Below are positions 12,202 through 23,600 of a DNA stretch of 64,000 bases, piece by piece. This DNA comes from Linum tenue. Taxonomy: Eukaryota; Streptophyta; Magnoliopsida; Malpighiales; Linaceae. The DNA lies in assembly GCA_946122785.1 (NCBI GenBank), contig CAMGYJ010000011.1, positions 54,424,449 to 54,488,448 on the forward strand, given 5' to 3'. The notes under the pieces are model-generated. The model saw only the letters and a program-made list of their open reading frames with translations, was not told the origin of the DNA and searched no databases. The number at the start of each line of letters is the position of its first letter. Positions within the stretch are counted from its first letter, which is position 1. The translations under genes and the position numbers were made by a program.

Positions 12202-12377
12202 AAAAATGAGTTACGCTTTAGTCCGACGCTAGTCCTTATTTCTTTCCCATCCCGCTCTGGCTCTAGGAAGCAGGATTTTCTCCTTTCCCGCGTTTTCTCG
12301 CTCGACGGAGGGCCAGTTGCAGTACTGTATCTGTTCCTGTTGCAATTGGGAGGCGGCAACTGAGCAAGGCACGAATC

Positions 12378-13972
12378 ATGGAGCAATGGGTTCCGCTCTT
12401 CGACATTTTCCTCAACTCCCCAACTCCAGAGATCGAAGCTTCTCTATGGCTTCACCGATCTTTCAACGTTTCTTCCACCCTCCCAATCTCCGCCGCCTCC
12501 TTCCTCTCTTTACTCACTCAACCTGTCGACTCCGTCGCTGGTGAATCTGACTCCTCGCCTCCCCAGACCAAAAGCAGGTAACTTTTGGGAGCTCCATCGA
12601 TGTGTCGATTTTGGTTTAGGGTTTAGCACTTTAGCTCCTTCTTTTATGGTCTCTTTATTGGAACTTTCACGACAGGGTCATGTTCATACAGACGCTACCC
12701 AGTATGGTCCAGTCTAGAATTTTAGCGTTTCTTTCTGTTGAGCAGGAGAGATTTTGCAGTGTGGACTTGAATAGATTGTGCAGGCGTGTGTTGAGTGAGG
12801 GTTGTGGTGTTGATTTCTGGGTCCAGAGCGCTGCCCGCGACCTGCTCGATAAATTGTCTGGCTCAGGTCGCCAATGGGTTCCTGATTTGGTTTTGGGTTC
12901 TGATGAATCAAGAGTGGAGATAGAGTTTAAGTCACTGCCGGGTTGGCTCAAGGATGCTGTGGCTGTGGCTACTGATGAAGTAGTTCTTCCATGGCTTCCT
13001 CTTTCCCATGATGAATTGAATTCAAGAGATTTGATTTCTAGTCGTGACACTGAACAGCAACAAACTTCACTCACTCAAGTTGGGGAGAATGAACTGTATA
13101 ACTGGAAAGATGTTGCTGAAGGGATGGATATTGATCATTCAGAGAATGATGTTCTGGATCCAGAGATGCAAAACATGGCAGCAAGGTTGAGAACTCGGCT
13201 CATGAATGTCGACTCTGGTTCCAAAACTGTTGAATTGGCCGAAGAAATCCGCGAACTTTGTGTAGATAGTAAAGCTGATTCTCTTGCAGTCTTGGGTTTG
13301 ATTGAACCTTGGAAAGTGGATGATGAAAGTGCAGCAGTTTTGGTTTCCCATCTTCTTAGTGGAAGTGACGAGGAGCTTGCTTGGCCTAGCCACGTCATAT
13401 CTTCGGTAATCCTTCCCAAGCTGTTGGCTCTAGAAAGACCAGCTTCTCGTGTACTGATCTCTTCAGTTATGAATTTCTGTAAGCTTCATGAGCGAGCTGC
13501 TGAATACGGACTACTGATTCCACTCTTAATGAGAAAGGATGGCATCAACAATCCTATATGTGAAGTGATCACAAGGATTGTCAAGGAATGCTTGCATAGA
13601 GCTCATGTATCCGCGTTATGCCAGAAGCTCTTCTGTGGAAAAGAAGGCGAGAGAAAACCTATCTGCCAGCCTTGCCACCAGTGTCTTATATCTAGAGAAT
13701 TGGTGTGGACTGAATCATTGTTCAGTCTAATACAGAACATAATGAGTCATAACGTTCAGTTGACTCAGGACACTGTAGATCAACTTGTTCACCAGGTTCA
13801 TAACTTGGCTCCGAGATTCTCCAGGTCCCTGAAATTTGGACACTTTCTGTTGTGTCTCACCAAGAAATTTGGTTCATTATTGCATTCTCATAAGCCATTA
13901 TTGACTGAATCGGTAGCACAAACCAATACCCTTGTGACAAAATCTATATTGTCAAAGCTGGAAAGCTTGTAG
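12378..13972 (+). CDS. FANCE: Fanconi anaemia group E-like protein
   Basis: Exons 12378-12577 and 12676-13972 join in frame through AGCAG|GTAACT and CGACAG|GGTCATG, giving 498 residues. The start ATG follows the leader at the first in-frame methionine (MEQWVPLFDIFLNSP). The C-terminal half is the alpha-helical, HEAT-like FANCE C-terminal region. Its end, SLKFGHFLLCLTKKFGS...TNTLVTKSILSKLESL, closely follows the end of vertebrate FANCE (KS.RFAK.LL....K..S...NTTFLRKSLK..L). FANCE bridges the Fanconi core complex to FANCD2 in interstrand crosslink repair. In Arabidopsis, FANC proteins also influence meiotic crossover formation. An acidic linker lies around residues 190-220. A MULE derivative is inserted in the upstream region. 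Family assignment is by pattern, not search. Confidence 0.82.
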
Positions 13973-14253
13973 CCGAAGAATATTTTATCTTACTTCCTCG
14001 TTTTGTTTCCATGGTCAGATTTCTTCATGGTATTTAGCAGAATCACGTTATTGAGTATATGAAGTGGAGATTTTCTTACATCAGATACTTTCTGATGGAA
14101 CGGAATCACAGAGCCAGACAACTCTTCAGTTCACTTTTCCATCAGGCTTCCTCTTACATAAATGAGGGTTTAATTGGGAAAGTAAAGCAGCAGTAAAAAC
14201 AGAAAATGAAGCAAGCAAGCAAACAGTTATTTAAGACATAGAAAGGGGCAGTC
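13973..14253. other. Convergent intergenic region FANCE/ACC oxidase
   Basis: The 281 bp between the FANCE stop and the stop of the oppositely oriented oxidase gene must hold both 3' UTRs. No separate feature was seen. Confidence 0.6.
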
Positions 14254-15372
14254 TTAGGCATGGAACCCATTGCTACCCTTAGCAAGTTCCTTCATGGTCT
14301 CAAATCTCGTTCCCTTGTCTGTGAATTTTGTGGCAGAATAGAGCTGAAGATAATCACCAAAAGTATATGAGAGGGGGTAGAGAAGCTTCGAAGCTGGAGT
14401 TATGACCGCATCACCAGCTGGATTATAGAACGTGGCTATGGAGAGCCTGCTTCCGTTCTTGTCAGCCATGACTCGATGCAGAGTACTTTTGTATCTTCCA
14501 TTGCTCAAGACCTCCACCTGATCACCTATATTCACAAAAATGGTGTTGTTCCTGGATGGAGGAATCTGGAACCACTCCCCATTTTTCAGGAACTCGAGCC
14601 CTGGGACTTGATCGTCCTGAAGCAGGAGTATGATCCCACCGGCATCAGTGTGCTCTCGGAGCCCCCTCACAAGTTCTGGCTCTGGACATTTTGGGTATTT
14701 AGCAACTTTTGTTCCCACAGCAGGACCCTCTTTCCCAGAGAAAGCATCCTTGATGAAACTTTCATCTAATCCCAGATTCTCGCACATGAGGTTGGCGAGT
14801 TTCTCTGCTAGCTTTATCATTTCAGCAATGTACTCATCGACGGTTTTGCTGCCATTAACATTTTGCAAATGCATGTAAACGTTAGTCAGAGCATCCCAGA
14901 GATAATAAGAGGCAGAATCTTGAGTTGCTTTCGTATGAGGAAGGCACTCACCTGAAACCCTGAGGCAGGTTTGGGATTTGATGGATGTTAGAGGTTGGAC
15001 GGTGCCTGATGAAGAAGCTGCTTTCCCAATCCACATCAGATGGGTTTTCTTTATTATTCAGCTTCTTGGCTGTCCCTGATTGATAGAAGCTCTCTTTCAG
15101 GTTTTCCTCGTAGTGTTGATCAACCAACTGCTTCACTTTCTCCATCAACTTGCTATCAATCCCGTAGTTTCGAATCTGCAGCAAGACATAAAAAAAGCCC
15201 TGTCAATGTCATTATGGGATCCTGTCACCTGATTGCATGAGAGTGGATACAAGCTTCCCTCACAAATTACCTGAAAGAAGCCCCAGTTCTCACAAGCATC
15301 GTGCAGAATCTCCATGGCCTTGCTCCTGTTCTCACCCTCAAGCTCACTGAAATCAATGGTGGGGATCTCCAT
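14254..15372 (-). CDS. ACO: 1-aminocyclopropane-1-carboxylate oxidase-like enzyme
   Basis: Three exons, 15372-15271, 15175-14952 and 14848-14254, join in frame to 306 residues (family about 300-320). The start is taken at MEIPTIDFSELEGENR, where ACC oxidases begin; in-frame ATGs also exist at 15387 and 15405. The protein belongs to the Fe(II)/ascorbate dioxygenases that make ethylene from ACC in the cytosol. It has the iron triad His175 and Asp177 (REHTDAGG) and His233 (LHRV), the RLS motif at 243-245, Lys159 in TKVAKYPKCP, and DWESSFFIRHRP near residues 80-92. The C-terminus (YTFGDYLQLYSATKFTDKG) matches family members that differ from Arabidopsis ACO1/2 tails. Both introns are about 100 bp; the third intron common in ACO genes is absent. 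ACO-type activity is likely but not proven by sequence. Confidence 0.92.
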
Positions 15373-15448
15373 AGTTTGCTCAGGCATTGTCCTCCTCTTC
15401 TGCAACTGTGAAAGTAAGTGACTTTTGTAGTTTTGAGCTGGGGAGAGT

Positions 15449-15456
15449 TTATATAA
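15449..15456 (-). promoter_or_regulatory. TATA box of the ACC oxidase gene
   Basis: TTATATAA lies 77-84 bp upstream of the ATG on the minus strand, in the context GGCTTATATAAACTCTCC, a good plant TATA match at a sensible distance. Confidence 0.6.
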
Positions 15457-16598
15457 GCCAAGGGTCAGGGGTGGCCTTTGGAAAAGTTTAGACTAATAGT
15501 ATTATTATATTACCCTAAATGTAGTTAACCTTAGGAAGCGTCAGGCAGTTAATACTAGACAGTAAACTGAATTCTCTGGATTTGTCCCCTGAAAACAGAA
15601 TCAAATGCGAAAGAGTAATCCAAGTTCAGCGTATAGTTCCCACATAATCTGGTCAGGAAGATCTCATTTATTTTAATAATCTCAGATCAACAGTCAATGT
15701 GTGTGGATTTGTGCATAAGTTCAGTGCCCAAAAAAGGTAAACAAGGTCAATCAACCGCCCCTTGTAATTCTCACCCCATTATAACTGAATCTGGTTCTTT
15801 CTTCCTTCTCATATTATTAATCTTCATCAACTAGAATGGGAATTCTTATATATATATGTCAACTTGCTGCATGATTGAGTTTTACTTTATTATTTCTGTG
15901 AGAATCTCGAGTTTCATTGTCTTTGAGAAAACTGTGGGGTGGGAATGGGGTTGGATTCAGATTTGGATCTCACGGTTCCCTGCCTGTGGGGGAGTTATGG
16001 TACTGTTTGCTCTGTCGCTTGGTTTTCAGCTGAGAGAGGTATGGAGGAGAAGGATGGCTGCTGCATGCAGAGATTCCTGAAGAAAGAACTTGTCAGTTTG
16101 TCATTTGAGTATGAGCTGGATTTGAACTATGTTTCATGGATGATTTTACAACTTCGTAGTTAATTATGTTTTCTATCCAGCCGGAACTTGGATGCATGGT
16201 CTGTCTCATATCACTTCTGTAAAGAATAGAATAATTATATACACTCGAGATTGTGCTTTCCTCAGCTGCAGGAGTATGCATCTTCACACTTTCCCCTGCA
16301 TTGGTTCATATAGAAGGAGAAATGAAGTAAGCCAAATGTGGAGGGCTGAGACCTGTAGCATCAAGAGGTTCTCACCATGGAATTTGCAACGATCCATATT
16401 ACTACCTGTTTGTTATTTGATCTTACTTCCACTTGTCGTTCCTTGGTAAATTTTGATATAATTACCAAAAAGTACGCTTAACGAATAGTAACACGTATCT
16501 ATAGAATTGAAAATGCCTAAAGTTGGGCCTCTTGGACTGATGTCCATGAAATTGGAATTATTTACAAAAGAACCATCATCACCCAATCTCCACGTATA
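15457..16598. other. Intergenic, nothing recognised
   Basis: Upstream region of the oxidase gene. A frame of 74 codons at 15856-16080 has no recognisable domain. No RNA gene or bounded transposon was seen. Confidence 0.35.
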
Positions 16599-16599
16599 C

Positions 16600-16891
16600 T
16601 TGGAAGTTGCGATTGTTAAATAGATGTATTGTTGAGAGTGCATGTATAATATTATACATGTATTGTCGAATTTGATGCATTGTAGAATACAACGTTTGGT
16701 ATGTGTGATTGTGTATGTCGCATTAGCTAAAAGCCGAGACAAAACAATCTCAACTCAACTATCTCAACTAAAAGTTGAAATATAACAATCACTCAAAATG
16801 AGTGATAGTTTCTGTCATATCACAGAAACAATCCATGTATTGTTTCTGCTAAAAAAACAAAAAAATGATGCAAACTATCGCAACTTCCAAA
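16600..16891. mobile_element. MITE-like inverted-repeat element
   Basis: The ends TTGGAAGTTGCGATTGTT (left) and AACTATCGCAACTTCCAAA (right) form an inverted repeat of about 17 bp with one mismatch. The interior holds small palindromes (ATCTCAACTAAAAGTTGAAAT; CACTCAAAATGAGTG). It has no coding. The target duplication is unclear, so the superfamily is undecided, though a Tourist or hAT origin is plausible. Confidence 0.5.
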
Positions 16892-18277
16892 CGTCTGTCC
16901 TCGACACGTTATGGCGTGGATTCACTATATGCACCGAATCCTTATGGCCAACTATATAATTAAGGTGATCAAAGGTAAGATAGTCTAACAGTAAAGCAAC
17001 CGCGATAGTGAAGGTTTGGGAGTTGCAAATCTCAAGTTCGAATCCAAGTGAGGCCCGTTGGTGTTCCCGGAGGTATAAGGCTGTTGGGGGGCGAAGCCCC
17101 ATTGGCTTCGAATCGAATGCAGGTGGCCCGCAAGTTTAGTAAGACCCACTGTCACAAAGTGACACGTGGGGCTGAGGTTCCTTCGTATCCAGGAGTGGGG
17201 AACAAAAAGGCAGAACAGGTGGCTAAAAGAAGCTATCAAAAGATCGTGGCTTGCTTTGAGAGGATCCATATTCTCGATATCGTTCCTCATCTGCTGTAAC
17301 TGACCTTACTTGTACCGTTGCACTTCTCTCGTTACTAGTGATGGAAATTTGAACCCGTTCCGCGGATATTACCCGTCTTAACCCGCGATGGGGCGGTTAT
17401 TACCCGACCCGCACTGTCACGCCCCGTTCTTGGCCCATTCTATCAAAATTTCTTAACGTTCTTATACATATTTCTCCTATTTTGACTTTTCTTCAACTAG
17501 TTAGAGTCGATCTTCCAACTAGTTAGACTCAATTACTCATCTATTATCACTATTTTCGTTTATAAAGTGTTTTCCACTTCATTTTATTGTAAAGAGTAAA
17601 ATATGTGTATATGTTTTCCAAATAATATGTAAGAGTGGGTCGACTCGCCCCGGCCCTCCCGTCCCGTCCCATACCCAAGTGGGTTTTACCCGTCATGACC
17701 TGCAGTAGTGTGACGCGGGGCAAGAGCATTGAGATACCCGCTCTGTCATAACCTGCAGTAGTGTGACCGAATGCAATGATTGTCTGATCCTTAATTCTAA
17801 GATATCTTTCACTAATATACCGCGATTCTCATGATTTCGATTCGGTACCGAACCATTGCACATCCCTCAACACATCTATTTCAAATCCTTAAATAGAAAT
17901 ACACAAAACACCTTTAAACACATAATACTAGTCATCATCAGCCATCGCACTCCATGAACCGACGGATTAGAGATAATTTCTATCTTATAGTAAAGTTTCA
18001 AAACGGTAATTCTGATTTCACTAACCATCATGATTGCACCTTTTAAAAACTGGGGAGTTGGAAACAAACAAAGATTAAGCCACAGCAGTAAAGCACAATC
18101 AAGATCTACAAGATGCCCAAGAGAATTTCCAACTTCTTTGCTAATACACTTGACTTTTCTTTCTCCCTGCAGATCAACTAACTTTGATGGTCAAGCCAAA
18201 CCTCCCAACAACAATAAGCAATTAATTCCACCAGCGTTTTCCCCTCTCTTTCAAGAAAAGGGGAAAAGAATGGCTTG
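16892..18277. other. Intergenic with degenerate repeat fragments
   Basis: At 17027-17048, CTCAAGTTCGAATCCAAGTG resembles an RNA polymerase III B box, as found in tRNA-derived SINEs, but no A box or tRNA fold was convincing. From 17336 the sequence TAGTGATGGAAATTTGAACCCG and CCCG/CGGG-rich stretches to about 17760 look like an old hAT element of the TAGGGATGG type without recognisable flanking duplication. No gene seen. Confidence 0.35.
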
Positions 18278-18285
18278 GTTTCTTC

Positions 18286-19108
18286 CACTGTTATCAAAAC
18301 CGGGCCGGACCGGACGGTCCGACCGCGGTAACTCGGATCCGCCCAGATTTCCGGTTTCGGCTTGTTAAAAACGCAAAAAAAACTGCCGCCCGGGTATCGG
18401 CCGGTTCAACCGACTAACAGGTAAATCCGGATGACCCGTACCGGCAGTTATAGTACTGACCTTCCTTTTATTAGTCTTTCTTTGTTTTGGAAATTGCCGT
18501 TTTTTGAAAATCGATACATTAAATGGAAAAGGAAAAGATAATATTTATTTCCTTTTTCTATAACTTTCTACTTGTCTGTTTTCTCTGCACACACCTTTCA
18601 CTTTTCATTTTTCATTTTCCATTTTAATCTTCTCTATCCTCTTTCTTTCCTCAACCACGATCTCTCTCTCTTCTTATCACTAATGATTAATTGATTATCT
18701 CTTCTACTGATTTTCAATTTCTCCATTCAAGAACTTCAAAAAAAAAAAAAAATCATCCCTTCAACTTCCCAATTAAAGACATAACGGGTGAAAACTGAAA
18801 AAAAGGCATAAACTCCATCTCCTAAATCCTAATCAATTGCTCAACAATTATACAGTTTTATTCATTTATAAGTACTATAATTATATTTTTAATTAGGAAT
18901 TCTTCAATTGTTATGTATATAAGATATATAATTCTCAATTTAAACACTAAATTTTATATGTATCATGAAGTTATTCTTATTTTATTTGAAAAATATATAT
19001 GTCACCGGTTTTATGATCGGTTTTGTACCGGTTAAATACCGGTTATCCGATAAACCTTAAACCTCTCGCTAATCCGGATCGTTGCCCGGTCCGGCTTTGA
19101 CAACACTG
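18286..19108. mobile_element. Non-autonomous hAT element with exact 8-bp TSD
   Basis: The left end CACTGTTATCAAAACCGGGC and the right end in reverse complement (CAGTGTTGTCAAAGCCGGAC) pair with few mismatches. GTTTCTTC directly flanks both ends (18278-18285, 19109-19116). The subtermini are rich in CCGG/CCGGT words and the centre is AT-rich. There is no transposase, and the length is 823 bp. Confidence 0.85.
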
Positions 19109-19116
19109 GTTTCTTC

Positions 19117-19801
19117 CTTACCCTAACTCTTTACGTAACGAAAGAAAATACCTCAAAAAACAGAAGGATACTTCCTCTCAAGCTGAAGTCATGGCGACCT
19201 CTGCCTTTTTCCAAAGTAACTCAACCACAACCAACTCGTGCTGCACAAAGCCGGGAGGGGTTAGTGACTCGGTTGGGGATGGAAATGGGAACGATTTTGC
19301 TATGTATCATATTCGAATCACGATTTTAGATAGTAACAATTTTGGTAACTAGAAGTTTGTGGGTTTATAACATGACATATATTAAGTTCTTGGGATGAAG
19401 ATTTTGATTGGTTCTTTTCTAAGATATTACATTTTGATAAGTGAAAGAGAATGTGCAATGACTTTTGAGTGATATGAATGCTCTAAATGATGAAGTGAGG
19501 GGATTAAGATCATATATGTAGCATATGGTCGATTGATTTTACTTAAAATATAATTAGCTTTATTATGGGGTTTTGGAAAATTCCACCAAAATTTCATGTC
19601 GTTTGGAAATTTACGAATAAAATTGGTTCCAATTCAGCTAGGTTCCTCTTCAAACCATAAATTATTAGTTGTAATCGTAAATGAAATGCATATACCGTAA
19701 TGTTAAACAAATGTCGACGATTTAAATTTAAAAATTGAATATAGACATATTTTTAATACGGACACATTTCAAAATCGAGCATACATTTTAAACACCACCT
19801 C
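19117..19801. other. Intergenic, nothing recognised
   Basis: AT-rich spacer between two hAT-type elements. No reading frame or repeat of note. Confidence 0.3.
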
Positions 19802-20252
19802 TAGGGATGCGAATGAGTTAGTTGGGTTGAGTCGGGTTTCTCCAAACTCAACTCAGTGAGTACATCCACACATAAAAAAAATTCAATAAAATACCTACTA
19901 GGGTATGATAGAGAAACCCAACCCAACCCAACGAGTACCCACGAGAACATGAGTATCCATGAGTTCACGGAGCAAATAATTTATCTAAACATACATGTAT
20001 TGTCAAAAAAATTGTACAACTACATTGCTATAAAGATTAATAACATCCATCTTATTAGGGTTAGATATGGAATGATGCCGTTCTAATTTTCGGTTGCGGG
20101 TCGGATTTTGATAAAACCTGTATCCAATTCACGATTTCAAAAGATGAGTAAACTCGCACCTCACTCAAAACTTGTCAACCCTAAATTTTAATTGATTTGA
20201 TCGGATCAAACCGAATTAGATACCTCTAGTATGAGTTCAATTGTCATCCCTA
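19802..20252. mobile_element. hAT-like MITE of the TAGGGATG family, degraded
   Basis: The left end TAGGGATGCGAATGAGTT and the right end in reverse complement (TAGGGATGACAATTGAAC) give a 13-bp terminal repeat with two mismatches. The subtermini contain GGGTTGAGTCGGG and AACCCAACCCAAC words, as in relatives at 9188 and 44843. The 8-bp flanks (ACCACCTC, ACTGACAC) do not match well, so it is either old or rearranged. Confidence 0.5.
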
Positions 20253-20655
20253 ACTGACACAAGTTATCATAATACCATTAGAAAATATAGGACTTAAAAT
20301 GCAATTAACTCTTGACTAAATTAAATTTAGAAGTGCTTTATGTAAAAAAAGAAAAAATTAGAAATATATGATAATCCAAAATTGTCCCTTGACGGCTTTA
20401 CCCCTCTCCTCACTTCCCCGTCCTCTCAAACCGGAGGGTCGAGCGAGCAAACGAAAATATGCTTTTTTTCGCTTCTTCTTCTTTTCTTTTCTTCCTCTGC
20501 CACTTGAGCGCCAGCACTGTGAACTCGGGAACGGTCGGCGTTTGTTTCAGTCGCAGAACCACTTTCCGCTGGCTCACTGCCTTCCCTCCCGCCTCTCCAT
20601 TGATCTCCGAGACTGTTCTCTCTCCGTCTCTCTCTGTGTGTGAACGGAGACTGCA
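20253..20655 (+). other. Upstream region and 5' leader of the KEA gene
   Basis: The stretch from about 20395 is pyrimidine-rich (CTTCTTCTTTTCTTTTCTTCC; CTCTCTCTGTGTG) and probably includes the 5' UTR. No clear TATA box was found. Confidence 0.4.
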
Positions 20656-23600
20656 ATGAGATTACTCTTAGCTCCGGCTCTCTTCTTCTGTGCTCTCCTC
20701 GTCTGCTTTCCGGCCGCTGAATCAGCCAATGGAGATTCCAACTCCACCGCGGAGGTAAATGCAACCCTGGATTCCAACTCCACGAAACTCAGATCCAGGG
20801 AGGACACCTTCGCCTTCATGATCGATCGCGCACTGGAGAAGGAGTTCAATGAGACGGACCAGGGAGAAGGTCTGTTAACCTGGATCCGAGCTCATTCATA
20901 TGGGAGAGCTGCATTTTTTTCGCTTTCTCTGTTTTGCTTTTTCTCTAATTCATGAAGCAATAGGGCTTTTCAGCAATGGCGGGTGAGGTTTCAATTGCCA
21001 AATCCTGCTAATTCAGCAGCTAATCCGTGTTTTTCTTTTCTTTCTTCAATTACTCCATTGCATTTTCTTGAAAAGTTTCGATTCTGGAGTCTGGGATGCG
21101 CTGTTGGTTTAAGCTTCTGGTTGATTGAATATCGTCTTCACTCTGATTCGACCTAAATACTTGTGGAAAAAGTGTTCTCTTGCCCGAATTTGAAATCACA
21201 GAAGCTTTGAGTATCAGACATACTCAGCTCTTTGCGTTTTCATTTGCAGCCACTGATCCCGGCAGCTTCAATAACAGTGTTGCTGGACAGCAGGTTGGTA
21301 ACATTTTTTGCTTTTCGGTGGTGTAACTCATAGAGGTTTCTCTAAGTTGTTGCTTATGCTGTATATGTTTATGGGCACCGTATATCACAACAGTGTGCTC
21401 ACTTGGTTCTTGAGATTTAGGCAGACTGTACTAGAATAAGCTGGAAGCTATTGTAGTAGGCACCCACACTAGAACTATCACCATATTGGAATCTAATGTG
21501 AATTCCTCTAACGTAGTAGAATGTTAAGATGCTGATGACTCATTGCAGTTCAAGTTCAACACTGGGCTTTAATTGATGGTCTTGTAACTGTTGCTGTGGC
21601 TCCAAGTAAAGACCCGGGTGGTTGTAGGCGTACAATTAAAAAAAGTGTAGTACTTTTGATTCGATTGTATTAGGAGTTCGGTGAGTGTGGGCATGTATCC
21701 AAATATGTCAACTTTGACGGGGGTGGTAGAAACAAATTTGTGGTTGTGAATGCTGGCCATGGTTGTAGTCATAATTGCATTAGATTTCTCATTATGGACT
21801 ACTGTCTCCTTGTTAACTGGTGCTTAATTGGAAATGTTTCATTGCGCTAGGCAGTTTTGGAGACTGTTGCCAGGGTCACAACCAAGAAGAATGAATCCAA
21901 GGAAGAGAAGTATGTGTTCATTTTGCTGCATATATTTTCCTTCTTCTGGAAATTTCTGTTACAGTTGAACTAGTTTTACTAGCAGATCTGACAACTGCCA
22001 ACTCCCCTGTGAAATATGCCAGGTCCTTTCAGTTTCATAGTGTTTTCAATTTTGACAATGATAACCGAGGGGAAGATGCTCCAAGATTGATTGATAAAAA
22101 GGTACAATGAATATATGTCTTTCATTTCAAAATGTAAACATTTGAACCATTTAGTTGAAGCTCAATACTAGGAAACTCTATGATGGTAAGTCTCCGGCAT
22201 CTGGAACTGACACATTCTCTCTCTTTTTCTTATTGTCCATTTTATTTCAGGACAATGTCTTTATAATATCAAATCCGAAGTCCAAATATCCTGTGCTACA
22301 ACTTGACTTAACGTGAGCTTGATCCTATTTGTTTCTTCATCTTGATCCTTCATACTTTAGAAATGGCAACTAACAGTAATATCTTCTGTTGGCTTTCTGT
22401 TTCACATTTTTATCATTACAGTTTGATATCAGATCTAGTGGTTGTCATCGTTTCTGCTGCTTGTGGTGGAATAGCATTTGCTTGTGCTGGACAACCGGTT
22501 AGCTAACTTGACTGCTATATGCTTTATGATTGACCACGAGTTTCTCTCACATCCTTACTGCTTGTTTAATTCCATTCTTTCTCTTACTTTTTTGATATCA
22601 TCCGTTGGCATCCTTTATGATTCAAGATGCTTTCTTTACTAGCCCACATTTAAAGAACCACTGATGTTAATGAAACGCTATATTCAGGTATTTACAGGAT
22701 ACCTGCTAGCAGGATCTGTAATTGGGCCAGGGGGCTTCAGCTTTGTCAGTGAAATGGTACAGGTAAGTTGGCATGCTGTTTTTTCCCCTTTGTCTCTTTC
22801 CTTGTGATATGATATGATTCCACAGGAATCCAGTAAGGTTCAGATATGTAGATATATTTTCATTTACAATTTCATTTCTCAGACTCAGGCAGCTGTGAAG
22901 TTTTCCATAAATTCTAACGTTCTAGTGTAGGTGCAATATTTGCAGTTGAAATCTAGCTGAGATAATAAAATAATAGATGTCAAGTGTCTCGTGTCTTTTT
23001 GGGTCCTTATGTCATTAGTTTGGTGTCTTGTCTAGTTTTTCTTAAGTCATTCACTACTTTAAACCTTTTTCTTAAGCTGATGCAGTATATATTCATACCA
23101 ATCATAGCCAGTAATGTTACTTACTGTTAGGCTGAGCTTTCTTAACTCTAATCCATGAATTCTTCTCTTCATACTTTGAACTTTAGTAGCAATATTTGCT
23201 GATGAAACTTGTACAATTGTGAAGTTTGCTACTGAGAATACCTATGCTGTTTAGTTTTCTTCTTGTCTAGCAAGGTTCTACACAAAATTTATTTTCTTAT
23301 AATATACTGTAAAATTAACAGGTGGAGACAGTGGCACAATTTGGTGTTATTTTCCTCCTGTTTGCACTGGGTCTGGAGTTCTCCGTCACCAAGGTTTGCA
23401 CATTTTCCTTTCTGCTTGTGTGGTTTTAACTTTTAACTACTTTACAACATAACCTTTTGCATTTCTGCTCCAAATGCAGCTTCGAGTTGTCCGAGCAGTT
23501 GCTGTTGTTGGAGGCCTTCTCCAGATTTCGCTCTTTATGTGCCTTTGTGGATTGATAGCCTCGGTATATTATGCATTGTTTTAAGTTCTCAAAGGCCAAC

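Noticed and set aside
16960..17100. tRNA gene or SINE suggested by AGTTCGAATCC
   Set aside because: Only a B-box-like word; no A box at the right spacing and no cloverleaf.
17336..17870. Possible degraded hAT element starting TAGTGATGG
   Set aside because: No convincing right end and no 8-bp duplication; mentioned only within the intergenic entry.
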